Origin: Coix lacryma-jobi var. lacryma-jobi
Lineage: Eukaryota > Streptophyta > Magnoliopsida > Poales > Poaceae
Reading direction: 5' to 3'
Assembly (NCBI GenBank): GCA_009763385.1
Contig: CM019829.1
Location: 38,357,705-38,421,704, forward strand
DNA: 64,000 bases
The notes beneath the pieces were generated by a model, which was not told where the DNA came from, searched no databases, and saw only the letters and a program-made list of their open reading frames with translations. Below, one piece after another: positions 43,900 through 54,954 of the stretch. How positions within the stretch are numbered: the first letter of the stretch is position 1; the number at the start of each line of letters is the position of its first letter. The position numbers and the translations under genes are program-made.

Positions 43900-44340
43900 A
43901 GCACTGACCGGACTCACTGGTGCGTCCGGTCAGCTGAACTGCGTTCTGGGAGCTCTCTGTTCACGACCGGACGCAGCACCAGGGAGAGTCCGGTCACATG
44001 CACAGTGCGTCCGGTCAGTGTCGTGAACACGGTGAACAGTAACACCAGCGAGTCCGGTCACTCAACCCTAGGTGAGTCCGGTCAAAATCGCCCAGAGCAA
44101 AAACCTCGGCCTTCAACGATCGGACGCACGAGGACAGCGTTCGGTCGGTTCGAGGCACGCGTCCGGTCAAGTCGCAGAGCCTGTTTCGCTCGGCCTTTCA
44201 ACGATCGGACGCACGGGACAGCGTCCGGTCGATACGAGGCGTGCGTCCGGTCACTCCGCGCGAGCTGGTCTGCGCTAGTGATCAAAGATCGGACTCTATC
44301 AGGGTGCGTCCGGTCGCTATGAAGAAGCGTCCGGTCACCC
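43900..44340. repeat. Palindromic GACCGGACGC array in solo LTR F
   Basis: GACCGGAC, GCGTCCGGTC and GATCGGACGCAC words alternate about a dozen times. Same dialect as element G, not as the host element D. Confidence 0.8.
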
Positions 44341-45194
44341 CGACCAGCCCACTGTTCGTTCACCGAATCAACCCGATCTCCCTCAAATCAAAAGCACTAG
44401 GGCTCCAACTTCGTGTAAGGGATCACAAGGATGTTAGTGAGCTACTCCTAAGAGATCATGGCTCGAACCCAACTTCAAATCGGTGAATCGAAGAAAATGG
44501 TGAAGAACGGGCAAGAACTCGATCCCAAAACTAAATCCGCCCGATCTGTGAGTTCGTGAGGTATTGGAGAAATTCCTTCGGTAGAAAGAAGACTCTCACG
44601 AAGCTACACAAGATGGTTCAAACGGATTTGCGAATCTCCCCTCGAAACAAGAATTCTCGTGAAGATCGAAAGAGGGGAAAACGTGCACACGCGAAGAACA
44701 AAATCGCAAGACAAATTAAAGCACGAATTTGATCCTTGGACTCAGAGGAATGGATGATTCATTAATCTCTCGGTGTCGGGCAACAAGCCAATCCTAGCAA
44801 CACAAAGCTTGGATGGCGAAAAGCTCAAGAACAAGAGCCAACTCTCCCTAACCCTGGCCTTCTCTCACAGGAACAAAATGAGAGAGACACCACCTAGAAC
44901 TCCCAAGGATGCGGCTGCCCTAGCAGCCCTCCTCATATATATAGGCGCACGTCCGAAGACCAAAATGCCCTTACATTAAGCACTCAACCCAAATACCCCC
45001 AGGGGTAAAACCGTCCAGTCCTGACGATCTTCATCCGACGGCCACGCCCGCACATCTGGTAGCTTCGCCTCGACGCGACCTCCCTGATGCCGCCACGTGC
45101 CGTCACATCGACCACCATGCCTTCCTCGTGGATAGCTTCGCCGCCGCGCCAGCCTCTCCACGCCGCCACGCGTTGTCCGTCCTTTCGGACCAAC

Positions 45195-45400
45195 CCCCGG
45201 TTTTGAGGCCCAAACCAGGAAACCGTCCACCCCGAGTTTTGAGGCCCAAACTCGGAAACCCGCGTGCCCAGGTTTTGAGGCCCAAACCTGGAAACCGTCC
45301 TCGCCGAGTTTTGAGGCCCAAACTCGGAAACCGGCCACCCCGAGTTTTGAGGCCCAAACTCGGAAACCGTCGATGGTAGCTTTTTGAGGCTCAGCTACCG
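45195..45400. repeat. 36-bp tandem hairpin repeat in solo LTR F
   Basis: The loop word TTGAGGCCC starts at 45203, 45239, 45275, 45311 and 45347, with the variant TTGAGGCTC at 45384 (spacings 36, 36, 36, 36, 37). Each is enclosed by complementary arms: CCGAGTTT/AAACTCGG (units 2, 4, 5), CCAGGTTT/AAACCTGG (unit 3), GGTAGCT/AGCTACC (unit 6). Unit 1 has one mismatch. Confidence 0.9.
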
Positions 45401-47243
45401 AACCCGCACCGAAGACGGGATGTGGTTCTCACACCCCGACCACCGGCACCGATGCCGATGCATGTCCAGCCTCCACGCCGGGCACAACGCCTTCGCCTTC
45501 CTTCTTGACTTGGCCGACGGCACTTGCGCCGCACGCAAGCCCGTGTCCGACCTCCCGCCAAGTGACACGACTCCAGCGCCTTCCTCCCGACTCGGCCGAT
45601 GCACCGCACATCCCCATGTGCTCTTGCTCGCCGATGCCACGTGCCAGCTACCACAGCTGGTCCTCTGGCCCTTTGGTCCGTCAGTCCAAGCCTCACGTCC
45701 GCCCTTCACCGCTCTGGGTACATCGGCATGGCACGTCCACCGCACAGCACGCCCATCCTTCACCGCTCCCGGTCCGTCGGCACGGCACGTCTCTACTTGA
45801 CCTTCACCTCGCCATAGACCACTGTATCCGAGCTCCACACCTGCACATCAACACAGCCAAGAGACACATGTTGCACACGCACACCAACACAGAAACACCA
45901 CACAACTCACGCCACCGGTTAGTCATAAACAATAAGCGCATAGCGAGATATGGACTAAACCGGGTAAAAGCCTGAAACCTTCCTCATCAAAGTCAATCAT
46001 TCATCATATGTGTTCTCAGATGATGGCGACGGTGGTGGTGGTGGTGGTGTGGAGGAGCCAATGACTAGAGCGGCCACCTTCTCCTTCTCATCATCACTAT
46101 CTTCATTTGATGAGCCACCGGAGGAGTCAATGTCGGTGAGCCAATCACCAACAATGTAAGCCTTGCCACCTTTCTTGTGGTATTGCTTCTTCTTCTTGCC
46201 ATCCTTCTTGTAGTAGGGCTTCTCATTCTTCTTCTCATCTTCACTTGATGAGTCATACTTCTTGCCCTTGTTCTTGTTCTTGTAGCTCTCTTTCTTGGGC
46301 TTGGTGCATTGATGAGCAAGATGACCAAGCTCACCGCAATTGTAGCAATCCATTTCGGAGATTGGCCTCCTCTTGCTACTTGTGAAGAACTTCTTCTTTC
46401 TTGAGTCAAAGTTGACTCCATTCTTGTGAAGCTTCTTCAACATTTTGGTGGTTCTTCTCACCATGAGAGCGATGTTGGAGTCATCCTCTTCATCACTTGA
46501 GCTCTCATGATGCACCTCAATAGCCTTTGACTTGCCCTTCTTGTCATGACTTGCTTTGAGGGCCAAGTCCTTCTTCTTATCGGTGGAAGAGCCACCACTT
46601 GGTGTGATGTGCATGTACATCTCATGCGCATGGATCTTTCCCAAGATTTGTGTTGGTGTAGCGGTGGAAAAATCACCTTGATGTAGCACCATCACAATGT
46701 GTCCATACTTTTCAATTGGAAGGACACAAAGAATCTTCCTCACAACATCGGATGGTTGCATTTGTGTGAGGCCAAGTCCATTGAGTTCTTCTACAAGAAC
46801 ATTCAAGCGTGAGTACATTTCATTTGCACTTTCATTAGCATGCATATCAAAAGAATGAAGCTTTTGCATAACTAAATGATATCTCTCCTCACGCTCGCTC
46901 TTGGTCCCCTCATGGAGAGCACAAATGTTATCCCATAGATCATGGGCATCCTTGTGGTTTCGGACGCGGTTAAACACATCCTTGCAAATGCCTCTAAAAA
47001 GAATGTTTTTGGCCTTTGCATTCCACTTCTCATTTTCTTCCTCATGTGGCGTGAGGCTAGTGCCCTCCTTGGGTTTGGGGAACCCGGTGATCGCGGCATT
47101 GCGGCATTTAACATCAACCGCTTCTAGGTACGACTCTATACGGATTTTCCAATATGGAAAGTCGTCTCCCTCAAACATGGGAGGTGGTCCATCACCTCCG
47201 GACATCTTAACTTTAGGCGGTTAAGCCTAAATCGAGAGCACGA

Positions 47244-47256
47244 GGCTCTGATACCA
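47244..47256 (-). other. Primer-binding site of element D (tRNA-iMet)
   Basis: Minus strand TGGTATCAGAGCC, a perfect match to the initiator-Met primer word, two bases inside the LTR end. Confidence 0.92.
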
Positions 47257-47258
47257 AT

Positions 47259-48862
47259 TGAAAGGATCAAGATGCCCAAGAGGGGGGGTGAATTGGGCTT
47301 TTCTAAAACTTCTTGCAAGGATAAAACCTATTAAGCCCCAATTAACCCTCTAGTGCCTAGAAGTGTGTTTCATTTTATTCTACTACACAAAAGACCAAGT
47401 CTATGCCACTCCTACTCTAGCAAAGCAATTCAATAGTGAATGAACAACAAGTATAATGCGGAATTGAATTGCTTGAAAGTAAATACGTAAGTAAAAGAGT
47501 AGAGATGACAAGACGATCTTTTTGCCGAGGTATCGAGGTGTCGGCACACCCCCTAGTCCTCGTTGGAGCACCCGTGCAAGGGTATCGCTCCCCCTTGATC
47601 CGCGCAAGGATCAAGTGCTCACTATGAGCTGATTCTTCGCCGCTCCGGCCCGGTGAATCGCTCGCTACCGGTCACAAGCTTGCTGGGGCCATCCATAATG
47701 CCACCGGATGCTCTCCAAGCTTCACGATCGCCACCAAGTCGTCTAGGTGATGCCGATCACCAAGAGTAACAAGCTAGAACTCTCACTTGACCAACACAAG
47801 GCCAAAGAGATGGATGGATGCACACTTGCTACTCAATTCTCACTAGGAGGTGTCTAATTCTCACAATTAGCAAATCACTCAACCTCACTAGGGCTCTTAC
47901 ACTCACTCACACTCACAATGTGTTTCTCAGCAGATGGAAGTGGCAAGAACACTCAAATGGATGGAGGGAAGGAGTATAAATACTCCCCCAACCGGCCATC
48001 CAAAAACTGCGCAAGACAGGGTTTCTGCGGGGGCATCAGACGCTCCGATGCTAGGCATCGGACGCGCCGATGACCTCGACCAACGGTTGACTGTACCCTC
48101 TTGTCAGACTTGTTAAAGGAGCATCGGACGCTGGGCAACGTCCGATGCCCATGCATCGGACGCATCTGATGCCATTTTGACCTCTCTGGAACCTCTCTGC
48201 ATGGCCATCGGATGCTGGCCCTCAGCATCCGATGCCAGCGTCCGATGCCACCAACAGTTCACTCGCAGGTGAACAGTGAGACGGGAGCGTCCGATGTGGC
48301 AACACCGGAGCCTCTGATGCCACGCACCAGACTAAACCCTAGTCGGGGTGGACATCGGAGCCTCTGATGCCCACCTGGCCAGCGTCCGATGGAGCATCGG
48401 CGCCTCCGATGCCCCACCAGAACAGAATCCGATGCCTATTACAAGGCCAAAACAAACTCGGATCATGACGCGGCCAAAACGACTTTTGATCCTCTCGACT
48501 TAAGGCATCTCTCTGAGCTACCTAGGGCTATGAAATAACAAGTGTGCACCACACCTACCTCAATAGACTCATCTAGGTCAAGCTACTGATTCACGCTCCC
48601 CTTTATAGTACGGCCAAAGGAAAAACAAAGACCTAAGACTACCTAATTGTCCTCCAACACCCTATGACACTTAGCCTAGTCTACCACCATCTTTGTCGTC
48701 TGTCCTTTGAAAACCGAAACGATATCCATCGCCAGGGCATGAATTCCATATGCCCGTATTGTCGCCATTACCGTGACCTAACTCAATCCTGTTTCTGTAA
48801 AACACACGTTAGTCACAGTAATCTTGTGTTTCATCCAATCACCGAAAGCCAAGATGCGTTCA
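47259..48862 (-). repeat. Element D 5' LTR (1604 bp), possibly chimeric
   Basis: The primer-proximal part carries D-subfamily variants shared with 34191-34541. The distal part (from about 48540, TGTGCACCACACCTACC) reads like the A subfamily and ends at GTTGT, the flank of the A-subfamily fragment on the far left. TATAAATA lies at 47975-47982; palindromic array at 48034-48434. Confidence 0.85.
48034..48434. repeat. Palindromic CATCGGACGC array in element D 5' LTR
   Basis: At least ten CATCGGACGC/GCGTCCGATG words, with local variants such as CATCGGAGCCTCTGATGC and CATCGGCGCCTCCGATGC that keep the inverted symmetry. Confidence 0.75.
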
Positions 48863-48867
48863 GTTGT
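48863..48867 (+). repeat. Right flank GTTGT of element D complex
   Basis: Matches 32950-32954. Confidence 0.75.
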
Positions 48868-49651
48868 TTATTTTTGTTGAGAAAACCAACACACCAAAGC
48901 GACCGTTTCTGGCAACCAATCTGAGGATCTCTATGCAAATCACAGCAAGAGGCCTGGTGTGGCGGCATATGCTGGCTAAGAATAAGACATAATTACTGCA
49001 AATGGGTGGTAGAATCTACTGTATCTCCGTGTTGCAGACATATACATAAGACTAGCCAGTGGTTCTCATGGACTCGGAAATCGAATCAAATTCTCTCGCT
49101 GCATCAAATTGGCAACGCAAAGAGTTCAATCTGCTGAATGATGCTTGATGCCGCATGAAGAATTTGGACTGGTCGGCATCGTCGGAATCTGGACGCGGCC
49201 CATTATCATCAAAGGGTGTCGACATTAGAAAGGTCGTCATCCAGATCCACTCACTCATCCAGTACGTCATCCGTCACTAAACTCGCTGGATGCATCTGTA
49301 GTGTAGGCAGAGATCTGGCACGCAGTGGCCTTTCACGTCGTTTTCGTTTTGCAGCCTACGAAACCAACGTTTTCTTTTTTGGTACTCGTACTACCCGTAC
49401 TCCTGTAACCTAATTGGCTACTTGTATCAAACGGAAACCGGTGCAGCCGGACTTACTGCTGGAGGTTGTCACGTCACGTCGACGCATGAATTGTGAGGAC
49501 GACTTTCCAAGTAATTACCGCGCAATTGCAAACATTTTCAAATTGACCACTGATGGAGCTTGCTTATCGGAGTTCGGTTTCATTCGATCCTATAGGCGTG
49601 TCGTCCAATGCCCAAATCCGATATGTCCAGCAGCTACTCTTGCCTGTGTTA
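48868..49651. other. Host sequence, no supported gene
   Basis: Short unrelated frames only (up to 90 codons). No domain recognised. Confidence 0.5.
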
Positions 49652-49858
49652 GGGCACTCACAATACAGACTCTACTCAGAGTCTAAGTCCATTTATTATC
49701 TCGAAGCTATCATAAACTTGGAGTCTAAATAAGACTTGGAGTCTTGTTTTTTCTTCCTCTCTCTTCAATAACTACGCTGCCACATCAGCAAAATACAATA
49801 AATAGAAGTGTAATAAATAGGTTTAGACTCTATGATAGAGTCTGCATTATGAGTGCCC
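49652..49858. mobile_element. TTA-flanked MITE (207 bp)
   Basis: The ends GGGCACTCACAATACAGACT and the inverse of the right end (GGGCACTCATAATGCAGACT) differ at two positions. TTA on both sides (49649-49651, 49859-49861) suggests a PIF/Harbinger-type MITE. No coding content. Confidence 0.88.
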
Positions 49859-49861
49859 TTA

Positions 49862-50407
49862 CTAGTAGTACTTTTCTTTAATCCTCCGCATGCTTTTAAT
49901 TTGTGCATATCTATAAGGCTCCCACGTGTAGATAAATGCTTCATGTAATTTTCATTTCGATGGCTAAGTTTTAATGGTTTATTTAAATGTTTTAGTTAAA
50001 TGAAAAGACAACACTTTGACTTTCTTTTACATCTTAGGTCTTCTTTGAATATCCATGTATTTACATCAATCTCCATATATATATATGTTAGGCGTGTCGT
50101 CCTACTCTCGGCTACTCCCACAACCACTCGCTCGCCCCCGTCTCTATTCATGCTGTGAAACTCTCCCCTCCTATGCACATGCTACCTTGTCACATGGTCA
50201 CGAACGGAGTGGTGGGCATGGCGGCAATGCTCCCTCACAGTAGGGTCATAGGCAGCGACGCTCCGTGGGCAAACATGCCTGGATGCACTATAGTTTTTAT
50301 TTTCCTTGATATATATCAGATAAGAGACACTCTTTTAAGTGCCAGAATAAAAAAAGGTGCATTTGAAAGAGACCGCCGATCGTTTCTCTAAAAAAAAAAT
50401 AACAGAA
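49862..50407. other. Host sequence, no gene seen
   Basis: AT-rich spacer with short frames only. Confidence 0.5.
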
Positions 50408-50962
50408 CACTACTACAAAATCCAGTTTTGTTGACGTTTGTGATTATTCAAAATGTATAGGCACTAGTAGAAATAAAATTGTAGGTCCATGACTATGAAC
50501 CACCGGTATAAATTCATTTTTACTGGCTGTTTTTTAAGTCCACCATATGTAGAAATCATGTATTTTTTATTGCTGATAGACTTAAGAACAACCAATAAAA
50601 TACATTTATATTCCAACGGTTTTCTTAACCTAGCACCACTGCAAATAATTTAAAATTAATATCTTGAGTTTTTCAAATGATTTTGGATGGAGAAATGGTG
50701 TGGATAATAGTTGTAGTATTCGAAAGATCTACATCTTTGTAGTTGACTAGTTTTTTATTTGAAATGATTTATGACTCAAAAATATATTTTAAAATTCATA
50801 TTTTTTTTGAATTCTCCAATTGATCTCGAATGAAAAAAACGATCAAGAGCAGAGTTGTAGATCTCGATGAGATATAAAACTTTATAGTTTAAACTTTTTT
50901 TATTTGCACCTTTTTAGGTCTTGAAATATTCATTTTGAAATATGGTGGAGCGTATTTCTGCT
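50408..50962. mobile_element. CACTA-like fragment, cut by element G
   Basis: CACTACTACAAAATCCAG at 50408 and CACTAGTAGAAATAAAATTG at 50462 resemble CACTA termini. The following repeats (GGATGGAGAAATG, GTAGATCTCGATGAGATATA, CTTTATAGTTTAAACTTTTT) resemble the internal repeats of 30640-31290. The other end is beyond the window, past element G. Confidence 0.5.
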
Positions 50963-51392
50963 TGTGAGCATCTAGGCCCCCAGTGGGTTTCGGTGATTGG
51001 ATGACAACGGTAAATTACTATGACTAACGTGTGTTTTGCAGAAACAGTTGAGTTAGGTCATGGTAATGATGATCGTGAGGACACCATGGTATTCATGTCC
51101 CCTTATTGATGGAATTCGTTCGGTTTTCAAAGGATGGACGACGAAGACGGTGATAGGCTAGTTCTAAGTGTCATTTGGTGTTGAAGGACACTTAGTGTAG
51201 CATAGGTCTTTGTTTTATCTTTGTCCGTACTATTAAGAGGGGTTTGAATGAGTAGCTTGACCTAGGCGAGACTTTTGAGTTAGGTGTGGTGCACACTTGT
51301 TAACCAAAGCTCTAGGTAGCTTAGAAAGGTCCCTAAGATCATAAGGAAGAAAGTTCGTGAAGGGAGCGTCGCAAACCGAAGTCGTTTTGGAC

Positions 51393-51715
51393 TCCAAATT
51401 GCGACCGGACGCTCGAACCCTAGTGACCGGACGCTGGGCCATGCGTCCGGTCAGTAGGTTTGGCTGAGGGGTCAGTCTGGTTGCGACCGGACTCATCCTC
51501 AGCAATTGATCGGACGCACCAGGAGGTGAGTCCGGTCGCGTCCAAAGAGGTTCCAGAGAGGGTTTTTGAAGACCGGACGCGTTCCGTCAGCAGTGATCGG
51601 ACACATGTGAGCGTCCGATCAGCACTTCGTACAGTTGTCAGGCCTAACATCACGTAGCCGTTAGGCACTGACCGGACGCGTCCGGTCACCCCGACAGGCG
51701 CGTCCGGTCAGTGCA
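51393..51715. repeat. Palindromic GACCGGACGC array in element G 5' LTR
   Basis: GACCGGACGC and GCGTCCGGTC words in inverted pairs, e.g. GACCGGACGC-TGGGCCAT-GCGTCCGGTC starting near 51424 and GACCGGACGCGTCCGGTC near 51670. It ends about 45 bp before the TATA box. Confidence 0.8.
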
Positions 51716-51760
51716 TAACTGGCTGGACTTACCCCTTCGTGCATGTTTCGAGTTGGGGGG

Positions 51761-51768
51761 TATAAATA
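51761..51768 (+). promoter_or_regulatory. TATA box of element G 5' LTR
   Basis: TATAAATA after a G-run (GGGGGGTATAAATATGCC). The same word occurs in the 3' LTR at 63608-63615. Confidence 0.65.
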
Positions 51769-52487
51769 TGCCTCCCCCTCATTCATGCTGTTACTCTTGC
51801 TCATTTGAAAGGTTGCCAAACACATTGTGAGTGCAAGTGAGTGCAAGAGGCCTAGTGAGGTTGAGAGATTTGATAATTGAGTGATCAAACACCTCATTAG
51901 TGAATTGAGAGTAGCAAGTGTGCATCCACCCATCTCATTAGCCTTGCGTTGGTCAAGTGAGAGTTCTTGCTTGTTACTCTTGGTGATCGGCATCACCTAG
52001 ACGGCTTGGTGGCAATCGGAGAGCTTGGTGATCATCCGGAGGCATTGTGGATGACCCAAGCCAAGTTGTGACCGGTAGCGAGCGATTCACCGGGCCGGAG
52101 TGGCGAAGAATCAGCTCGTAGTGAGCACTTGATCCTTGCGCGGATCAAGGCGGAGCGATACCCTTGCGCGGGTGCTCCAACGAGGACTAGGGGGTGTGCC
52201 GACACCTCGATACCTCGGCAAAAAGATCGTCGTGTCATCTCTACTCTCTTTACTACGCATTTACCTTTAAGCAATTCAATTCCGCATTTACTTGTCGTTC
52301 TTTCATAAGTTGAATTGCCATGCTAGAGTAGAAATGGTTTAGCGATAGTCTTTTGTGAGATTGATTCTTGTCAAACACACTTCTAGGCACCAGGGGGTTA
52401 ATTGGGGCTTGATAGGTCTTAATTCTTGCAAGAAGTTTTAGAAAAGCCCAATTCACCCCCCCTCTTGGACATCTTGATCCTTTCAAT

Positions 52488-52500
52488 TGGTATCAAAGCC
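52488..52500 (+). other. Primer-binding site of element G (tRNA-iMet)
   Basis: TGGTATCAAAGCC, one mismatch to the initiator-Met primer word, two bases after the LTR. Confidence 0.9.
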
Positions 52501-52538
52501 TCGTGCTCTCGATTTAGGCTTAACCGCCTAGAGTTAAG

Positions 52539-54938
52539 ATGTCCGGAGGTGATGGACCACCTCCCATGTTTGAGGGAGACGACTTTCCATATTGGAAAAT
52601 CCGTATGGAGTCGTACCTAGAAGCGGTTAATGTGAAATGTCGCAATGCCGCCATAACCGGCTTCCCCAAACCCAAGGAGGGCACTAGCCTCACACCACAT
52701 GAGGAAGAAAATGAGAAGTGGAATGCAAAGGCCAAAAACATTCTTTTTAGAGGCATTTGCAAGGATGTGTTTAACCGCGTCTGAAACCACAAGAATGCCC
52801 ATGATCTATGGGATAACATTTGTGCTCTTCATGAGGGGACCAAGAGTGAGCGTGAGGAGAGATATCAATTAGTTATGCAAAAGCTTCATTCATTTGATAT
52901 GCATGCTAATGAAAGTGCAAATGAAATGTACTCACACTTGAATGTTCTTGTAGAAGAACTCAATGGACTTGGCCTCACACAAATGCAACCATCCAATGTT
53001 GTGAGGAAGATTCTTTGTGTCCTTCCAATTGAGAAGTATGGACACATTGTGACGGTGCTACATCAAAGTGATCTTTCCACCGCTACACCAACTCAAATCT
53101 TGGGAAAGATCAATGCTCATGAGATGTACATGCACATCACACCAAGTGGTGGCTCTTCCACCGACAAGAAGAAGGACTTGGCCTTCAAAGCAAGCCATGA
53201 CAAGAAGGGCAAGTCCAAGGCTATTGAGGTGCATCATGAGAGCTCAAGTGATGAAGAGGATGATTCCAACATCGCTCTCATGGTGAGATGGACCACCAAG
53301 ATGTTGAAGAAGCTTCACAAGAATGGAGTCAACTTTGACTCAAGAAAGAAGAAGTTCTTCACAAGTAGCAAGAGGAGGCCAATCTCCGAAATGGATTGCT
53401 ACAATTGTGGTGAGCTTGGCCATCTTGCTCATCAATGCACCAAGCCCAAGAAAGAGAACTACAAGAACAAGAACAAGAGCAAGAAGTATGACTCATCAAG
53501 TGAAGATGAGAAGAAGAATAAGAAGCCCTACTACAAGAAGGATGGCAAGAAGAAGAAGCAATACCACAAGAAAGGTGGCAAAGCTTACATTGTTGGTGAT
53601 TGGCTCACCGACATTGACTCCTCCGGTGGCTCATCAAATGAAGATAGTGATGATGAGAAGGAGAAGGTGGCCGCTCTAGTCATTGGCTCCTCTACACCAC
53701 CACCACCACCGTCGCCATCATCATCTATACACCTATGCCTTATGGCCAAGGGTGACTGGAAGGTACAAAGCGATGATGACTCTAGTGATAGTGATAGTGA
53801 TGGTGAATTTGAGGCACCTACTTATGATGAGCTTGTCAAATTGCTAAACAACTACTCTAAAATCATAAGAAAGACTAGAGCTAAAAATGAAAAGCTTGTT
53901 GATGAAAATAAATCTCTTGTTGAGAAATATGATCATGCTATTCATGCTAGTGATGAGTTAAAAGATGAACTTGCTACTATGTCATCATCCATCAAGGAGC
54001 TCAAGTCCTCTAACAAGGAGCTCAAAGCTAAAAATGAAAAACTTGATAAGATGCATAGTGACTTTACCACTAGTTATGCTTTGCTAAAAGAACAATACAC
54101 TCAAGTGAAAGTTGACTATGATGCTCTCACCATTACTTATGATATGCTTTCACATGAGACACATGATGCTCCTAACCTTGTTGTTAAGTGTGACATAGTA
54201 ACATCTTGTGAGCACTTGGTTAGTGAGCATGATGAGCAAAGAGCTAGTGGCAAAGGCAAGAGTGTGGTTGTGGCCGATCACTATGATGATTATGTCAAGA
54301 TCAAGAATGAGAATGCAAAGCTCAAGGTTGATCTAGAGAAACTTGCAACCACTAAGCAAGTCATTGTTGAGACCCAAGATGATGACTATAGCATGACACT
54401 TGAGCTTGACTTGCTAAAAGAAGAGAACAAGAGATTGAAGATGGAGAGAGATTACAAGATGACACCATCTCAATTAGAGCTCCACCAAGAGAATGACAAG
54501 CTCAAGAGAGAGAAGGAGCACCTCACCACCGGGTTGAAGAAATTTACCAAGGGGCAATGTCTTCAAAGTGAGCTACTCATGAACACCGTGATGAAGACAA
54601 ATAGAAATGGTATTGGCTTCCTTGAAGAGAAGATGAAGCAACGCACAAGCATCACTAAGCCAAAGAAGAAGAAGATTGGAAGATGCTATGAGTGTGGAAA
54701 GGAAGGACACTTTGCTCATGCTTGTGAAGAGCCTAAACCTACACCCTTGCCCAAGCATGCTAGGCCCTTTGCTTTCAATGCTCACTACATGCTTAGACAA
54801 GACTCTAGTGGCAAGATGAAAGTCATGTTCATGGGGCCTCCTAACAAGAATAGGCCAAAGCAAATTTAGGTTGCAAAGTCACTAGTAGAGAAGGTTAAGG
54901 GACCTCAACAAGTTTGGGTCCCAAAAGCTCAACCTTGA
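52539..54938 (+). pseudogene. Element G gag, two nonsense codons
   Basis: 800 codons in a single frame from ATG (MSGGDGPPPMFEGDDFPYWK). First CCHC knuckle CYNCGELGHLAHQC at about residue 287; second CYECGKEGHFAHAC at about residue 716. Between them lie Lys-rich, Asp/Ser-rich and coiled-coil segments (e.g. KNEKLVDENKSLVEKYDHAI). Breaks: TGA at 52782-52784 (Arg CGA in A) and TAG at 54867-54869 (Trp of PKQIWVAK). The end is fixed by the TGA after VWVPKAQP. Confidence 0.93.
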
Positions 54939-54954
54939 TTTCTTATGTGTTTAG

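Larger units (their letters stand above)
43500..46018 (-). mobile_element. Solo LTR F (2519 bp), SIRE-like Copia
   Basis: On the minus strand it begins TGAGAACACATATG and ends TTTTCGGTCCTTCA. The last part (CATTCACCACCCCCTCTGG) parallels the LTR end of elements A/D/G (CAATTCACCCCCCCTCTTGG), which sets the orientation and relates it to SIRE-type LTRs. It has GATGA duplications and no internal region. It contains a GACCGGACGC-type palindromic array (43900-44340), a TATATATA candidate near 44936-44943 and a 36-bp hairpin repeat (45195-45400). Confidence 0.88.
42279..47205 (-). pseudogene. Element D gag, split by solo LTR F
   Basis: Begins MSGGDGPPPMFEGDDFPYWK at 47205. The N-terminal part with first knuckle CYNCGELGHLAHQC runs to about 46019, solo LTR F intervenes, and the rest resumes at 43494 with the acidic region, coiled coil and second knuckle CYECGKEGHFAHDC, ending at 42279. 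Subtracting F and its 5-bp duplication leaves 2403 bp, a multiple of three. One nonsense codon at 43197-43199 (Glu to TAG in SSNKELK). Confidence 0.92.
32955..48862 (-). mobile_element. Element D: rearranged SIRE/Maximus-type Copia element with two nested solo LTRs
   Basis: Minus-strand element of the same plan as A. The right (5') LTR is 47259-48862, followed in its direction by primer site, gag, pol, array, intron-like leader and a truncated extra ORF. The left end is abnormal: an LTR fragment of the A subfamily (32955-34190) is followed by the beginning of a second LTR of D's own subfamily (34191-34541), which joins directly to the middle of the extra ORF. The polypurine tract and the ORF's C-terminal half are gone. 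Solo LTRs E and F interrupt the extra ORF and gag. GTTGT flanks the whole unit. Confidence 0.85.
50963..52485 (+). repeat. Element G 5' LTR (1523 bp)
   Basis: TGTGAGCATCTAGG...GATCCTTTCA. The U5 part (GGTAGCGAGCGATTCACCGG, GGTGCTCCAACGAGGACTAG) is shared with A and D, while U3 has diverged. Confidence 0.93.

Noticed and set aside
45195..45400. CRISPR-like array (36-bp period)
   Set aside because: The period resembles a CRISPR repeat length, but there are no unique spacers; the whole unit repeats. It lies in a plant LTR with no cas genes.
45128..45975. Arg/Pro/His-rich frames (83-156 codons) on both strands
   Set aside because: Inside solo LTR F; the repetitive peptides are by-products of the hairpin repeat and GC-rich sequence.
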